DNA of 18,243 bases from Candidatus Saccharicenans sp. GTDB lineage: Bacteria > Acidobacteriota > Aminicenantia > Aminicenantales > Saccharicenantaceae. Numbering within the stretch: position 1 is the stretch's first letter; the number at the start of each line of letters is the position of its first letter. Both the position numbers and the translations under genes were made by a program. The stretch spans positions 1 to 18,243 of the forward strand of contig JANLGB010000016.1 in assembly GCA_024653405.1 (NCBI GenBank), written 5' to 3'. The notes beneath the pieces were generated by a model. The model worked only from the letters and a program-made list of their open reading frames with translations. It was not told the origin of the DNA and searched no databases. Positions 1 through 7,847 of the stretch are shown piece after piece.

Positions 1-5
1 AAAAA

Positions 6-1382
6 TTGTTCGGCTACCTGGAAAGCCAGTACCAGAAAAAAACGACCCGGAGTGCTGCCCTGTTCCGGCGGGCTTCCCGGGTGATGGTCCGGGGCGGCAG
101 CCATAGCCTCCGTCTGTGGCGACCCTATCCCTTCTTCCTCAGCTCGGCCCACGGGGCAGAAGTGGTCACTGTCGACGGCCACCGCTACCTGGATTATTGG
201 CAGGGTCATTATGCTAACATCCTGGGTCATAATCCCGAGGTCATACGGCGGCAGGTGGAACCACACTTCGCCCGCGGAGCTTTTCACACCGGCTTTGAAA
301 GCCTGCCCCAGCTGGAACTGGCCGAGAAAATAATCGACAGCCTGGGACAGCGCGGCTTAAAGGTTCGCTTCACCACTTCTGGCACTCTGGCCGCCACCTA
401 CGCCGTGATGCTGGCCATGGGTTATACCGGCCGGGAATATGTGCTGAAGGTCGGCGGTGGCTGGCACGGAGCTTCTCCCTACTTGCTAAAGGGCGTCAAG
501 TACCACCCGGGGACCGGTTTCCGCTCGGCTGATTCGGCCGGCCTGCCATCTGATTTTTCCCGCAAGATCCTGGTCACCCGGTTCAACGATCCCCAGCACC
601 TGTCCGACGTCTTTCGCCGACATGGGCCGAAGCTGGCCGCCTTTATCCTGGAACCCTTTATCGGGGTTGGTGGTTTTCTGTTCTGCTCGCGGGAATACCT
701 GGAACTGGCTCGGAAGCTGGCGGATGAGCACGGAGTGGTTCTAATCTTCGATGAAATCATTTCCGGCTTTCGCTTCTGTCCTTCAGGATTGCAGAAAATC
801 TACGGAATCAAGCCTGATATTTCCCTGTTTGGCAAGCTGATCGGGGGCGGCCAGGCAGTGTCGGCCGTGGTCGGGCGGACAGAAATAATGGAAGGTTGCG
901 ACCGACTGAAGGCGACCGGGCTACGGGTCCAGTTTGAGGGCGGCACCTTTTCCTCTCATGAGGAATACATGAGGGCGGGACTGGCCATGCTGGACTACCT
1001 GGAGGAGAACCAGGCCCGAGTCTATCCCTACCTGGGAGAGCAGGCCGAGAGGCTGCGACGGGGCATCGAAAAAGTTTTCCGGGATGAAGGCCTGGAAGCC
1101 GTCTGCACCGGATACGGTAACGAACTGGTTAAGGACAGCTCCTTTTTCATGGTCAATTTCCCCCAGAAAAAAATTGCCTACCGCTCACCCGAGGACCTCT
1201 GGAATCCCGGTCGCTCCAGTGTCGTTCTACGGGAAGAGGCTCTCAAGCTGGCTCTGCTCATCAACGGCGTCCACGTGGTCCACGGTGGGGGTTGCCTGTC
1301 GACCGCCCATACCCCGGAAGATGTTGACCGGACGATTGAAGCCTACGCCGCGGCTGCTCGCCTCTTCCGGCGCTACCTTTAA
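6..1382 (+). CDS. Class III PLP-dependent aminotransferase, glutamate-1-semialdehyde aminomutase-like (start uncertain, may be 5'-partial)
   Basis: Predicted cytoplasmic fold-type I PLP enzyme of the class III aminotransferase / GSA 2,1-aminomutase superfamily. Visible signatures: an N-terminal RPYPFFLSSAHG-like segment (residues 39-50) and DGHRYLDYWQGH (57-68); a phosphate-binding loop TTSGT (123-127); GWHGASPY (152-159); the cofactor-contacting FDEIISGFRF (248-257); and the Schiff-base lysine K277 in LFGKLIGGG. The 458 codons exceed a typical HemL (about 430) because of an N-terminal extension seen in HemL-like transaminases of unassigned substrate. In the loop after the SGT the glutamate usual in HemL (GTEA) is a leucine (GTLA), so I do not call it hemL; substrate unknown. 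The only in-window start is a TTG at the very edge with no Shine-Dalgarno visible, and the frame is open to base 3, so the true start may lie upstream. It converges on the rhamnosidase gene. Confidence 0.85.
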   Translation: MFGYLESQYQKKTTRSAALFRRASRVMVRGGSHSLRLWRPYPFFLSSAHGAEVVTVDGHRYLDYWQGHYANILGHNPEVIRRQVEPHFARGAFHTGFESLPQLELAEKIIDSLGQRGLKVRFTTSGTLAATYAVMLAMGYTGREYVLKVGGGWHGASPYLLKGVKYHPGTGFRSADSAGLPSDFSRKILVTRFNDPQHLSDVFRRHGPKLAAFILEPFIGVGGFLFCSREYLELARKLADEHGVVLIFDEIISGFRFCPSGLQKIYGIKPDISLFGKLIGGGQAVSAVVGRTEIMEGCDRLKATGLRVQFEGGTFSSHEEYMRAGLAMLDYLEENQARVYPYLGEQAERLRRGIEKVFRDEGLEAVCTGYGNELVKDSSFFMVNFPQKKIAYRSPEDLWNPGRSSVVLREEALKLALLINGVHVVHGGGCLSTAHTPEDVDRTIEAYAAAARLFRRYL

Positions 1383-1603
1383 TTAAAAAAAACTGCGGGC
1401 GGCAACAGCTATCCTTAATGGGCCCGGTGGTCTCTGAGCGGCTAGCCTGAGGCTCCGGTGGCTGGAACCAATTCTCGCTTTTCCTAAGAATTAAGCCTTA
1501 AAAATTCCTGGCTGAAAGTGGCCCGATTTTTATGAGGCCACTCCGAAACTTAGTACCGGATTGGTTTTATTTAAGAAGCGCCGTTATCATTACCAGGAAA
1601 GTT

Positions 1604-1627
1604 ATTAGCGGCTAAAGAGTCGCTAAT
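1604..1627 (-). terminator. Possible weak terminator of the rhamnose operon
   Basis: Inverted repeat ATTAGCG / CGCTAAT, extended inward by a G-U pair and two more pairs to a 10-bp stem with a 4-nt loop. It lies 28 bp beyond the rhamnosidase stop codon. On the minus strand it is followed by AACTTTCC, only a poor U-tract, so the call is tentative. A second inverted repeat, AGTGGCC / GGCCACT (1517-1523 and 1536-1542), lies further on and could contribute to bidirectional termination between the two convergent genes. Confidence 0.35.
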
Positions 1628-1654
1628 CCGGCCGGGTGGGACAGCTTCTGGAGC

Positions 1655-4351
1655 TCAGGCCTTTTTCAGCAGGAAGTCGTAGTTCCCGGACTCCACCCAG
1701 AAGACCGCCCGGCGGTCGGGCTCGGCCAGGTAAACGCCCAGCTCCGGGTCTTCGGACACGAATTCCTCTTTTTCCCAGATCAGCCGTCCCGATTCCAGGA
1801 TGAGATAATCCGGCCACAGGACTGGCAGGTTCAGTCTGGCCCGGCTGCCAACCGGCACCTTCAGTTCCAGCCGAAACTCGGTGGCTGCTCGTTTCCAGTT
1901 GACTGCTATTTCTCCCAGGATGGTATGGAGTGAACAGCTGGCTTCTTCCAGTCCGGGGAATGGTTTTACCTGAAAGACCTTCCAGCCGGCTTCCAGCGGT
2001 TTCAACCCGGCCAGTCCCTTGTAGAACCAGGCGGCGACACTTCCGAACATGGCGTGGTTATGGGAATTCAGGCCCGGGCCGGTTAGTTTCTCCCATCTTT
2101 CCCAGAGGCTGGTGGCCCCTTCTTTGATCATGTAGCCCCAGCCCGGGTAGGAATCCTGGAGGACAATTTTAAGAGCCACCTCAGTCAGGCCGAATTTCTC
2201 CAGCACTTCAAACAGGTAGCGGGTGCCGACCACACCCGTGTCCAGGTGATAATCATGATGAACAGTAATCGCTTCCAGCAGCGATTTTAAGACTTCGTTC
2301 TTCCTGTCTTCCGGCACCAGGTCCAGGGCCAGCGGCAGAAGGTTAGCCGTCTGGTCCGGCCAGCGGTCGACCGGCCCCTGACGCAGGGCCTTATATTGCT
2401 TTTCTTCCAGGAAGGCCCGGTTGAAGGCGGTCTTAATCTGGCTGGCCAGCTCCAGGTATTCCTTGGCTTCTTCCTTCCGGCCGACCAGCTCGCAGACCCG
2501 GCCAAAGGTCAGGACATCGTGATAATAAGCCCAGGTGGCTACCAGTTCCAGCGGTGTTTTCTTAGGCACTGGGCTGCCCGGCTGGCACCAGTCGCCGTAT
2601 TTTCCCAGGGTGAGCTGGATGTTGCCGGTGGCCTGGCGTCTGAGAAAATCCACATAATTCTTGAGTCCCTGGAAATGCTTCCGCAGCAGGTCGCGGTCGC
2701 CGTAGAATTCATAGAGGTGCCAGCACAACCCGATGTAGGCCGAGCCCCAGGCCGGGTCAGCCGGATAGACCAGGGGATTGTAGGGAGGAACGAAGTCGGG
2801 CAGGCTGCCATCTTCTTTCCGGGCCTGGCGGACCAAATTCAAAAAGTGAGAATAGAAGGCTGCCAGGTCAAAATTAAGGGAAGCGGCCTCGGCCGTGGCC
2901 AGGGCGTCGCCCAGCCAGCCGTGGCGTTCGTCGCGCTGGGGGCAATCGGTGGGGATGCTCATCAGGTTGGCGCGCTGGCTGGTTAGATAACATTCCAGGA
3001 TCTGGTTGAGAAGGGGACTGGAACACTCAAACCGCCCGCTTCTTTCCACCTGGCTGTGGATGAAACAAGCTTCCAGGGTGTCGGATTCGGGAACCGTAGG
3101 CAGGCCGTCCACCTCCACATAACGGAAGCCGTGGTAGGTAAAGTGCGGTTCGTAGATTTCTGTTTCCCCGCCCCGGCAGATGTAAATGTCGGTGGCCCTG
3201 GCCTTATCGTTGGTGGCCTGATTTAAACTGCCGTCGGGGTGGAGAAGCTCGCTATAGCGCAGTTTGATTTCTGTCCCGGCCGGGGCGCTTACCTTCAGCC
3301 GGGCCCAGCCGGAGATATTGCGACCGAAATCAAAAATATATTTGCCACCGGAAAGCTGCCTGATGGCCAGCGGCTGCCAACGTTCTGTTATTTTAATTGG
3401 CGGGATGTTCTGGGCCGAGGGCGGCGGCCCAGAAGTGGTGACTGCCTTTTTCCAGCCTGAGTCGTCAAAGCCGGGCTCGGCCCAGCCTGGCTGCTCCAGG
3501 CGGGCATCATAGATTTCGCCGAAATAGATTCCGTTTTCCTGGACGGCCCCGGCCGCCGCTCGCCAGCTGTCGTCGCTGGTGATGATGTCCAGCCCGCCCT
3601 TTTCATAGTAGATTTCCAGCCGGAAAATCAACCGGGGCTGGCCGTAACCGTATTTCTGGATGTGACGGCCGTTACCGAGGATAACCCCGACGGCGTTAAC
3701 TTCCTGGATGAGGCTGGTGACCTCGTAGCTGGAGTAAAGGGCAGTTTTTTGGTAATCGGTCCAGCCGGGGTCCAGCGCCCGGTCGCCGATTTTCTGCCCA
3801 TTGAGAAACAGGCAGTAATGCCCGAGACCGCTGATATAGATCATGGCCCTGGTGACCCGGCCCCGGCTCTTAAATTCTTTCCGCAAGTAAATGCCCTTGT
3901 ACTGGAGGTCTGGTTCTTCGTTGCGGCCGAGAAGCACGGTGGTCGGGCCGGTATAGGTCTCGGCTTTCTCCATGGTAATCCAGCTGGCCTTGAACCTGGA
4001 GGTGCCCATAAAGCCGGTGCCGAAAACGGCCAGGTCGCTGTAAGGGCTGACCTGGCCGGAGCTATTCCACCAGCGGACCCGCCAGTAATAATTCTGGCAG
4101 CTTAAGAGTTCTTCGCCGCCGTAAACGATGTGAGTGGAATCCTGGCTGCTGACTTTCCCGCTATCCCAGTAATCGCCTATTTCTTTTTCGCAGAATTCCC
4201 GCTCAGAAGCCACGATGATCTGGTAGGCGGTCTGTCGGTCGCCGCGGAAGTCGCTCCTGAGTTTCCAGAAAAAGCGCGGCCGCGGTATGTCCAGAATCTC
4301 CGGTTCCTTCAGGTATTCTACTCTCAGGTCAAATGGTGGGGGCAGGGACAT
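1655..4351 (-). CDS. Alpha-L-rhamnosidase, glycoside hydrolase family 78
   Basis: Hydrolyses terminal alpha-L-rhamnosyl residues, releasing L-rhamnose. Layout: an N-terminal fibronectin-like region (about 5-115, with TAYQIIVAS and YYWRVRWWN); a beta-sandwich/lectin-like domain (about 150-310, YLRKEF, LNGQKIGDRALDPGWTDY); a linker beta domain (about 325-430, FDFGRNISGWARL); the (alpha/alpha)6 catalytic barrel (about 435-780); and a C-terminal beta domain. The GH78 signature DCPQRDERHGWLGD is at 469-482, with E475 the expected general acid. The expected base is E751 in SLWERWE, followed by SHNHAMFGSVAAWFY. Its 898 residues are normal for the family. No signal peptide (it starts MSLPPPFDLRVEY), so it should act in the cytoplasm on imported rhamnosides. 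An AGGAG ribosome-binding site lies about 8 nt before the ATG. It is the last gene of the rhaB-rhaA-HEAT-HD-GYP cluster, 84 bp after the HD-GYP gene. Confidence 0.95.
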   Translation of the reverse strand: MSLPPPFDLRVEYLKEPEILDIPRPRFFWKLRSDFRGDRQTAYQIIVASEREFCEKEIGDYWDSGKVSSQDSTHIVYGGEELLSCQNYYWRVRWWNSSGQVSPYSDLAVFGTGFMGTSRFKASWITMEKAETYTGPTTVLLGRNEEPDLQYKGIYLRKEFKSRGRVTRAMIYISGLGHYCLFLNGQKIGDRALDPGWTDYQKTALYSSYEVTSLIQEVNAVGVILGNGRHIQKYGYGQPRLIFRLEIYYEKGGLDIITSDDSWRAAAGAVQENGIYFGEIYDARLEQPGWAEPGFDDSGWKKAVTTSGPPPSAQNIPPIKITERWQPLAIRQLSGGKYIFDFGRNISGWARLKVSAPAGTEIKLRYSELLHPDGSLNQATNDKARATDIYICRGGETEIYEPHFTYHGFRYVEVDGLPTVPESDTLEACFIHSQVERSGRFECSSPLLNQILECYLTSQRANLMSIPTDCPQRDERHGWLGDALATAEAASLNFDLAAFYSHFLNLVRQARKEDGSLPDFVPPYNPLVYPADPAWGSAYIGLCWHLYEFYGDRDLLRKHFQGLKNYVDFLRRQATGNIQLTLGKYGDWCQPGSPVPKKTPLELVATWAYYHDVLTFGRVCELVGRKEEAKEYLELASQIKTAFNRAFLEEKQYKALRQGPVDRWPDQTANLLPLALDLVPEDRKNEVLKSLLEAITVHHDYHLDTGVVGTRYLFEVLEKFGLTEVALKIVLQDSYPGWGYMIKEGATSLWERWEKLTGPGLNSHNHAMFGSVAAWFYKGLAGLKPLEAGWKVFQVKPFPGLEEASCSLHTILGEIAVNWKRAATEFRLELKVPVGSRARLNLPVLWPDYLILESGRLIWEKEEFVSEDPELGVYLAEPDRRAVFWVESGNYDFLLKKA

Positions 4352-4378
4352 GGACCACTCCTGTTTTTTGGTTAAGCC

Positions 4379-4416
4379 GGCCGAAGCCGATGGCTGCGGC
4401 TCGAAAACCTTCGGCC
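4379..4416 (-). other. Stem-loop in the HD-GYP/rhamnosidase intergenic spacer
   Basis: Perfect 8-bp inverted repeat GGCCGAAG (4379-4386) / CTTCGGCC (4409-4416) with a 22-nt loop that itself contains AGCC-GAT-GGCT. It sits between the HD-GYP stop and the ribosome-binding site of the rhamnosidase. On the minus strand it is followed by A-rich rather than U-rich sequence, so it does not look like an intrinsic terminator. An mRNA-stability or processing element between the two cistrons is possible, but this is inference. Confidence 0.35.
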
Positions 4417-4435
4417 ATCTCTTTCATCCGTCTTT

Positions 4436-5887
4436 TTACATGGCCTGGGCCAGAAAATAATCCGGGACTTCCAGGCCGTAGTCTTCCGGGTTAATTTCCT
4501 TGACGATCGTCCTCCGGTATTTGCGGCTCTGCTGGTCAACTTCGGTCAGATCAACCACCTCGCCGTCAACCTTCTGGCCCTGGCTGTCGACGATTATCTT
4601 GACCCGGGGACGCAGCAGATACCTGGTTTCCTGGTTGTTTTCCACCACCAGCCCGATCTCCCCGGTGTTCAGCAACACCAGCGACCCGACCGGGAAGATG
4701 CCCATCATCTGGACAAAGGTCTTGAGGATGACCGGGTTAAACTCGGTGCCGATGTTTTCCAGCATCAGGCTCAGGGCTTCGGCCCGGGTGAAGGTCTTCT
4801 TGCGGTAGACTCGCTTGGTGGTGATGGCATCGAAGAAGTCGCAGACCTTGACAATTCGGCTGTAGAGGTTGAGGTCGTTCTTTATCCGGAACCGAGGGTA
4901 ACCGGTCAGGTCTTCCTTGATGTGATGCTCCATGGCCACGTGAATGGCACTGACCGGCAGCCGGCGGAAGTCCCGCAGCTGAACCAGCTTTTCCGCACCC
5001 TGGTGGGGGTGAAGCTCCATAATTTTCCTCTCGTCCTCGGTCAACTGTCCTGGCTTATTGAGAATCTCGAGCGGGGTCTCGATTTTGCCCAGGTCGTGGA
5101 AAAAGGCGGCCAGCCCCAGGTCCACCAGCTCGGCCCGGGACAGGCCCAGGCGGCGGCCAAGGGCCACGGCCAGCAGGCTGACGTTGACCGAATGGTTCAG
5201 GGTGTACTCGTCGTGGTTTTTGATGGTGGTCAATCCCAGCAGGAAGGATTCGTTATCGACCAGGTGGTTGAAGATGGACTGAATTAAGCGGCGGGTGGTA
5301 TTGAGCTTAATCTGCTCGTTCTCTTTATTTTTCTCCGATACCTCCCGCAGGTGCAGAATGCTCAAGAAAAACAGCCGGGCCGCGCTTCTCTCGGGACTGG
5401 GCAGCTTTTCCGAAGCTTCCAGCTTCTCCAGCCTGACCTTGTCCAGTTCTTGCTGGACGAGCTCACTGAGGATGTCCTCGAAGGGAGTCCCGGAAGTCCT
5501 CTTCAAGCAGAGGATGTTGACCGCGGTCAGAAGTTCTTCCCGGGAGATATCCGGTTCTATCGACAGCAGCCCGATTTCCCGTTTGCGGAACTCTTCCAGC
5601 AAGAACTTGAAAATCGGGTAGTTGGCCAGGGAAAACTTCAGCCGGGTCTGGTTGAAGAAAATTGATTCCCGCTTGATCTTAAAATTTATCTCCGGGGCTG
5701 CGGCCCTCAGGTCCTGCAGGTTCTGGTAGAGCAACCCGGTTTGTTCCTGCAGCAGTTCGTTATTTTCGGCGTAGAGTCTCAGTATCTTGAAGACTATGTA
5801 AAAACGGACCAGGAAATTGATGGCCAGTTTCTGCAACTGCAACCCGCTGACCTTCTTTTCTTCCGGTGTTTTCCTGTCTTCAGTCAT
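4436..5887 (-). CDS. HD-GYP domain protein, putative cyclic-di-GMP phosphodiesterase
   Basis: Family role: HD-GYP domains hydrolyse cyclic dinucleotides, usually c-di-GMP to GMP. The 483-aa protein has an N-terminal alpha/beta region (about 20-125) resembling that of the upstream HEAT protein, a charged linker (about 130-200), the HD-GYP domain (about 205-395) and a beta-rich C-terminal domain (about 396-440, FPVGSLVLLNTGEIGLVVE) common after HD-GYP domains. Metal-site residues are present: H232 (NHSVN), H264-D265 (FFHDLGK), H293, H321-H322 and D350 (CDFFDA). The GYP is at 329-331, but the signature reads HHIKEDLTGYP instead of HHExxDGxGYP. No receiver, PAS or membrane segment is seen, so it is cytosolic. 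Its ATG overlaps the HEAT stop (ATGA), implying translational coupling; a GGAGG lies 10 nt upstream at 5898-5902. Activity and exact substrate are inferred. Confidence 0.9.
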   Translation of the reverse strand: MTEDRKTPEEKKVSGLQLQKLAINFLVRFYIVFKILRLYAENNELLQEQTGLLYQNLQDLRAAAPEINFKIKRESIFFNQTRLKFSLANYPIFKFLLEEFRKREIGLLSIEPDISREELLTAVNILCLKRTSGTPFEDILSELVQQELDKVRLEKLEASEKLPSPERSAARLFFLSILHLREVSEKNKENEQIKLNTTRRLIQSIFNHLVDNESFLLGLTTIKNHDEYTLNHSVNVSLLAVALGRRLGLSRAELVDLGLAAFFHDLGKIETPLEILNKPGQLTEDERKIMELHPHQGAEKLVQLRDFRRLPVSAIHVAMEHHIKEDLTGYPRFRIKNDLNLYSRIVKVCDFFDAITTKRVYRKKTFTRAEALSLMLENIGTEFNPVILKTFVQMMGIFPVGSLVLLNTGEIGLVVENNQETRYLLRPRVKIIVDSQGQKVDGEVVDLTEVDQQSRKYRRTIVKEINPEDYGLEVPDYFLAQAM

Positions 5888-7779
5888 CTTGAATTCGCCT
5901 CCGGCCTGACCGCTTTTTCCAGCGTTAACCTGACCAGGGCCTGGCTGGCCGCTTCCCGCACCCGGGGGTTGAGGAATTTTTCTCCCCGGCGCAGCAGCTC
6001 CAGGGCCTCCGGGCTGCGGTTGGCTTCCAGACCGGCCACGGCACAGACCCGAAGTTCGGTGGTGGCTGGCAGTATGGATTTTTTCAGGAAAGTTTTCTTG
6101 AGGAAGTTAAAGGCTTCCGGGTTCCGGCTGCGCCCCAGGAATTCAAACAGCGCCCGCTTCTCCTCGAAGGGTTTGCGGCGGAAGACCCGGCTGGCTGTGT
6201 CCTTCATCAGCTGTTTCAGGCGAGAGAGGTCGCCCAGGTATTTCAGGCTGCTGGTGGCTTTTAGCCGAACCTGGCCATCGCTGTCGTTCATGAAGCCTAA
6301 AAGAATCTTGTTGGCCATTTCTTCCTTAAAGGAACTCAGGGCTTCAATGGCTTTAAGTTTGAGCTCCCGGCGGCTCAGGGTCAGGAAATTGCTGAACCGC
6401 GAGATGATCTTCTGGCCGGGGAGTTCCCTCATCAGCTCAATGACCTCGGCCGTCAGCTCCGGTTTCTGGTCGTCGATGAAGGCGGCCGCCAGGGCTGGAT
6501 TTTCCTGAAGTTTACTCCGGACTAATTGGCGTACACTGGCCCTGAACTCCTGTTGATTAATTTTTTCGTAGAGTTCGGCCAGGAAGGGCAGGGCCCGGTC
6601 TCCGAATTGTTTCACGTAGTCAAACAGCGCCTGATAATTTAGCTCGACTTTCTGGTCGACCAGTTTCCTGACTTCATCCAGAATCTGCAGGCTGGAGGTG
6701 GCGACGGCGAACTCCTCAAGCAGCGGCAGCTTTTCCGGCTGGTCCTGACCGATCAAAGCTTTCAGGCCCTTAATTTTCCGGTCTAGCATAATCGGTATTT
6801 CAAAACGGCCGGCTTTGAGGCTTTCCTGGTAGAAACCGCGCAGGATGTCCAGGTTAGCCCGGTATTGCTCCGGGTCCCTTTCCTGAGCCAGGATTTCCAT
6901 CATCAGGTTGAGAAATTCTTCTTCGGGTGAGAGCTGGCGGTTTCTTTCGATTAGCCGGTTCAGGGTGTCCAGCTCTTCCCGGTTGAGGGCCACTTTTTCC
7001 GGCAGGCTGCCAGCAGTTTTTCCCTGGCCTGGAATTTCTTCTGGCTTTTCCGGTCGGCTCTCGGCCTCACCTTCCTCGAAACTCAGGGTTTGCTGCCAGG
7101 TTTCTGGCAGGTCGGGAAATTCTTGGTCCTGGAAAGACTCCAGGACCTGTTTTTCTTCCGGGCGCAGCTCGACCTGGCCAGAAAAAATCTTCTGCCGGTC
7201 GACGTTGATTTCTACCACCCGGTTGGCCAGCTCCTGGGGTATGATCTGTAGACCCCTCTTGTTCAGACTTTCGGCCCTTTCTTCCAGGATGCGATTCTCG
7301 ATGAATTCTTCCGGGGCATAGTACTGAACATTGGCCAGGTCTTTTAACCACAGGGCGTTGACCAGGTCTGATTCCTCAGCCGGCTTAGCCGATTCGCTCC
7401 GGACGAGCTCCAAGAATTCGCTGATTTCCTGCTCGTCCATTCCCTGGTACAGGGCCAGGACCCGCAGCCCGTCCTTGTAGAAAAAGAAGGGGAGACTCTT
7501 GCTGGAGATTTCATCCTGGTAAACGGGTTTGCCCTGGTAATAGAAAGCGAACTCCCCGATTTCCAGTTCCAGCTTCTGGTAGCGGTCGAGAAAAGCCTTA
7601 AGCCTGGAGATGAAGTCCTGGCGGAAATGGATGGCCGAGGAATGGTGGGCCGGGAAAATCTTCAGGGCAGAAATCGTGTTGGCCAGAGCCAGGACCAGCT
7701 CCCGGGCCTGTTGAAAGGCCCGGGCCTCATCTTCCAGCTCAGAACCGGCCTGGTCTCTAATCTTATCTTCTGCGGTCAT
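5884..7779 (-). CDS. HEAT-repeat protein paired with HD-GYP
   Basis: A 631-aa soluble protein, probably a protein-protein interaction scaffold. The N-terminal module (about 25-125) contains ISALKIFPAHHSS, ELEIGEFAFYYQGKPVY and FFFYKDGLRVLALYQGM. It is followed by DLVNALWLKDLANVQYYAPEEF (138-159), a pattern I recognise from HEAT proteins that accompany signalling genes. Residues 200-280 are low-complexity, Glu/Pro-rich linker. The C-terminal half (about 350-620) is all helical with HEAT-like repeats, such as RRELKLKAIEALSSFKEEMA (470-489), DGQVRLKATSSLKYLGD (501-517) and LNPRVREAASQALVRL (603-618). No signal peptide or membrane segment. It overlaps the downstream HD-GYP gene by 4 bp, so the two are made together and probably bind each other. 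The Shine-Dalgarno site before this ATG is poor. Molecular function is not known. Confidence 0.85.
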   Translation of the reverse strand: MTAEDKIRDQAGSELEDEARAFQQARELVLALANTISALKIFPAHHSSAIHFRQDFISRLKAFLDRYQKLELEIGEFAFYYQGKPVYQDEISSKSLPFFFYKDGLRVLALYQGMDEQEISEFLELVRSESAKPAEESDLVNALWLKDLANVQYYAPEEFIENRILEERAESLNKRGLQIIPQELANRVVEINVDRQKIFSGQVELRPEEKQVLESFQDQEFPDLPETWQQTLSFEEGEAESRPEKPEEIPGQGKTAGSLPEKVALNREELDTLNRLIERNRQLSPEEEFLNLMMEILAQERDPEQYRANLDILRGFYQESLKAGRFEIPIMLDRKIKGLKALIGQDQPEKLPLLEEFAVATSSLQILDEVRKLVDQKVELNYQALFDYVKQFGDRALPFLAELYEKINQQEFRASVRQLVRSKLQENPALAAAFIDDQKPELTAEVIELMRELPGQKIISRFSNFLTLSRRELKLKAIEALSSFKEEMANKILLGFMNDSDGQVRLKATSSLKYLGDLSRLKQLMKDTASRVFRRKPFEEKRALFEFLGRSRNPEAFNFLKKTFLKKSILPATTELRVCAVAGLEANRSPEALELLRRGEKFLNPRVREAASQALVRLTLEKAVRPEANSR

Positions 7780-7796
7780 GGTCGTCGGTCGGGCAT

Positions 7797-7826
7797 AGTT
7801 TAATGCAGCTTCAAACGAATAGTCAA
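7797..7826 (-). promoter_or_regulatory. Candidate internal promoter before the HEAT/HD-GYP pair
   Basis: On the minus strand, TTGACT (7821-7826, 5 of 6 matches to the -35 consensus), an 18-bp spacer and TAAACT (7797-7802, 4 of 6) lie in the 68-bp gap between rhaA and the HEAT gene. A start near 7790 would leave a leader of about 11 nt. It would let the signalling pair be expressed without rhamnose induction of rhaB. Found by eye only. Confidence 0.35.
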
Positions 7827-7847
7827 ACCCGGGCTGGCGGCGGTCGG

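Noticed and set aside
2396..2986. A 196-codon open frame on the + strand
   Set aside because: Antisense to the catalytic barrel of the GH78 rhamnosidase; no independent ribosome-binding site or family.
5741..6508. A 255-codon open frame on the + strand
   Set aside because: Antisense to the HEAT and HD-GYP genes and composed mainly of Ser/Arg-rich sequence typical of a reversed GC-rich gene.
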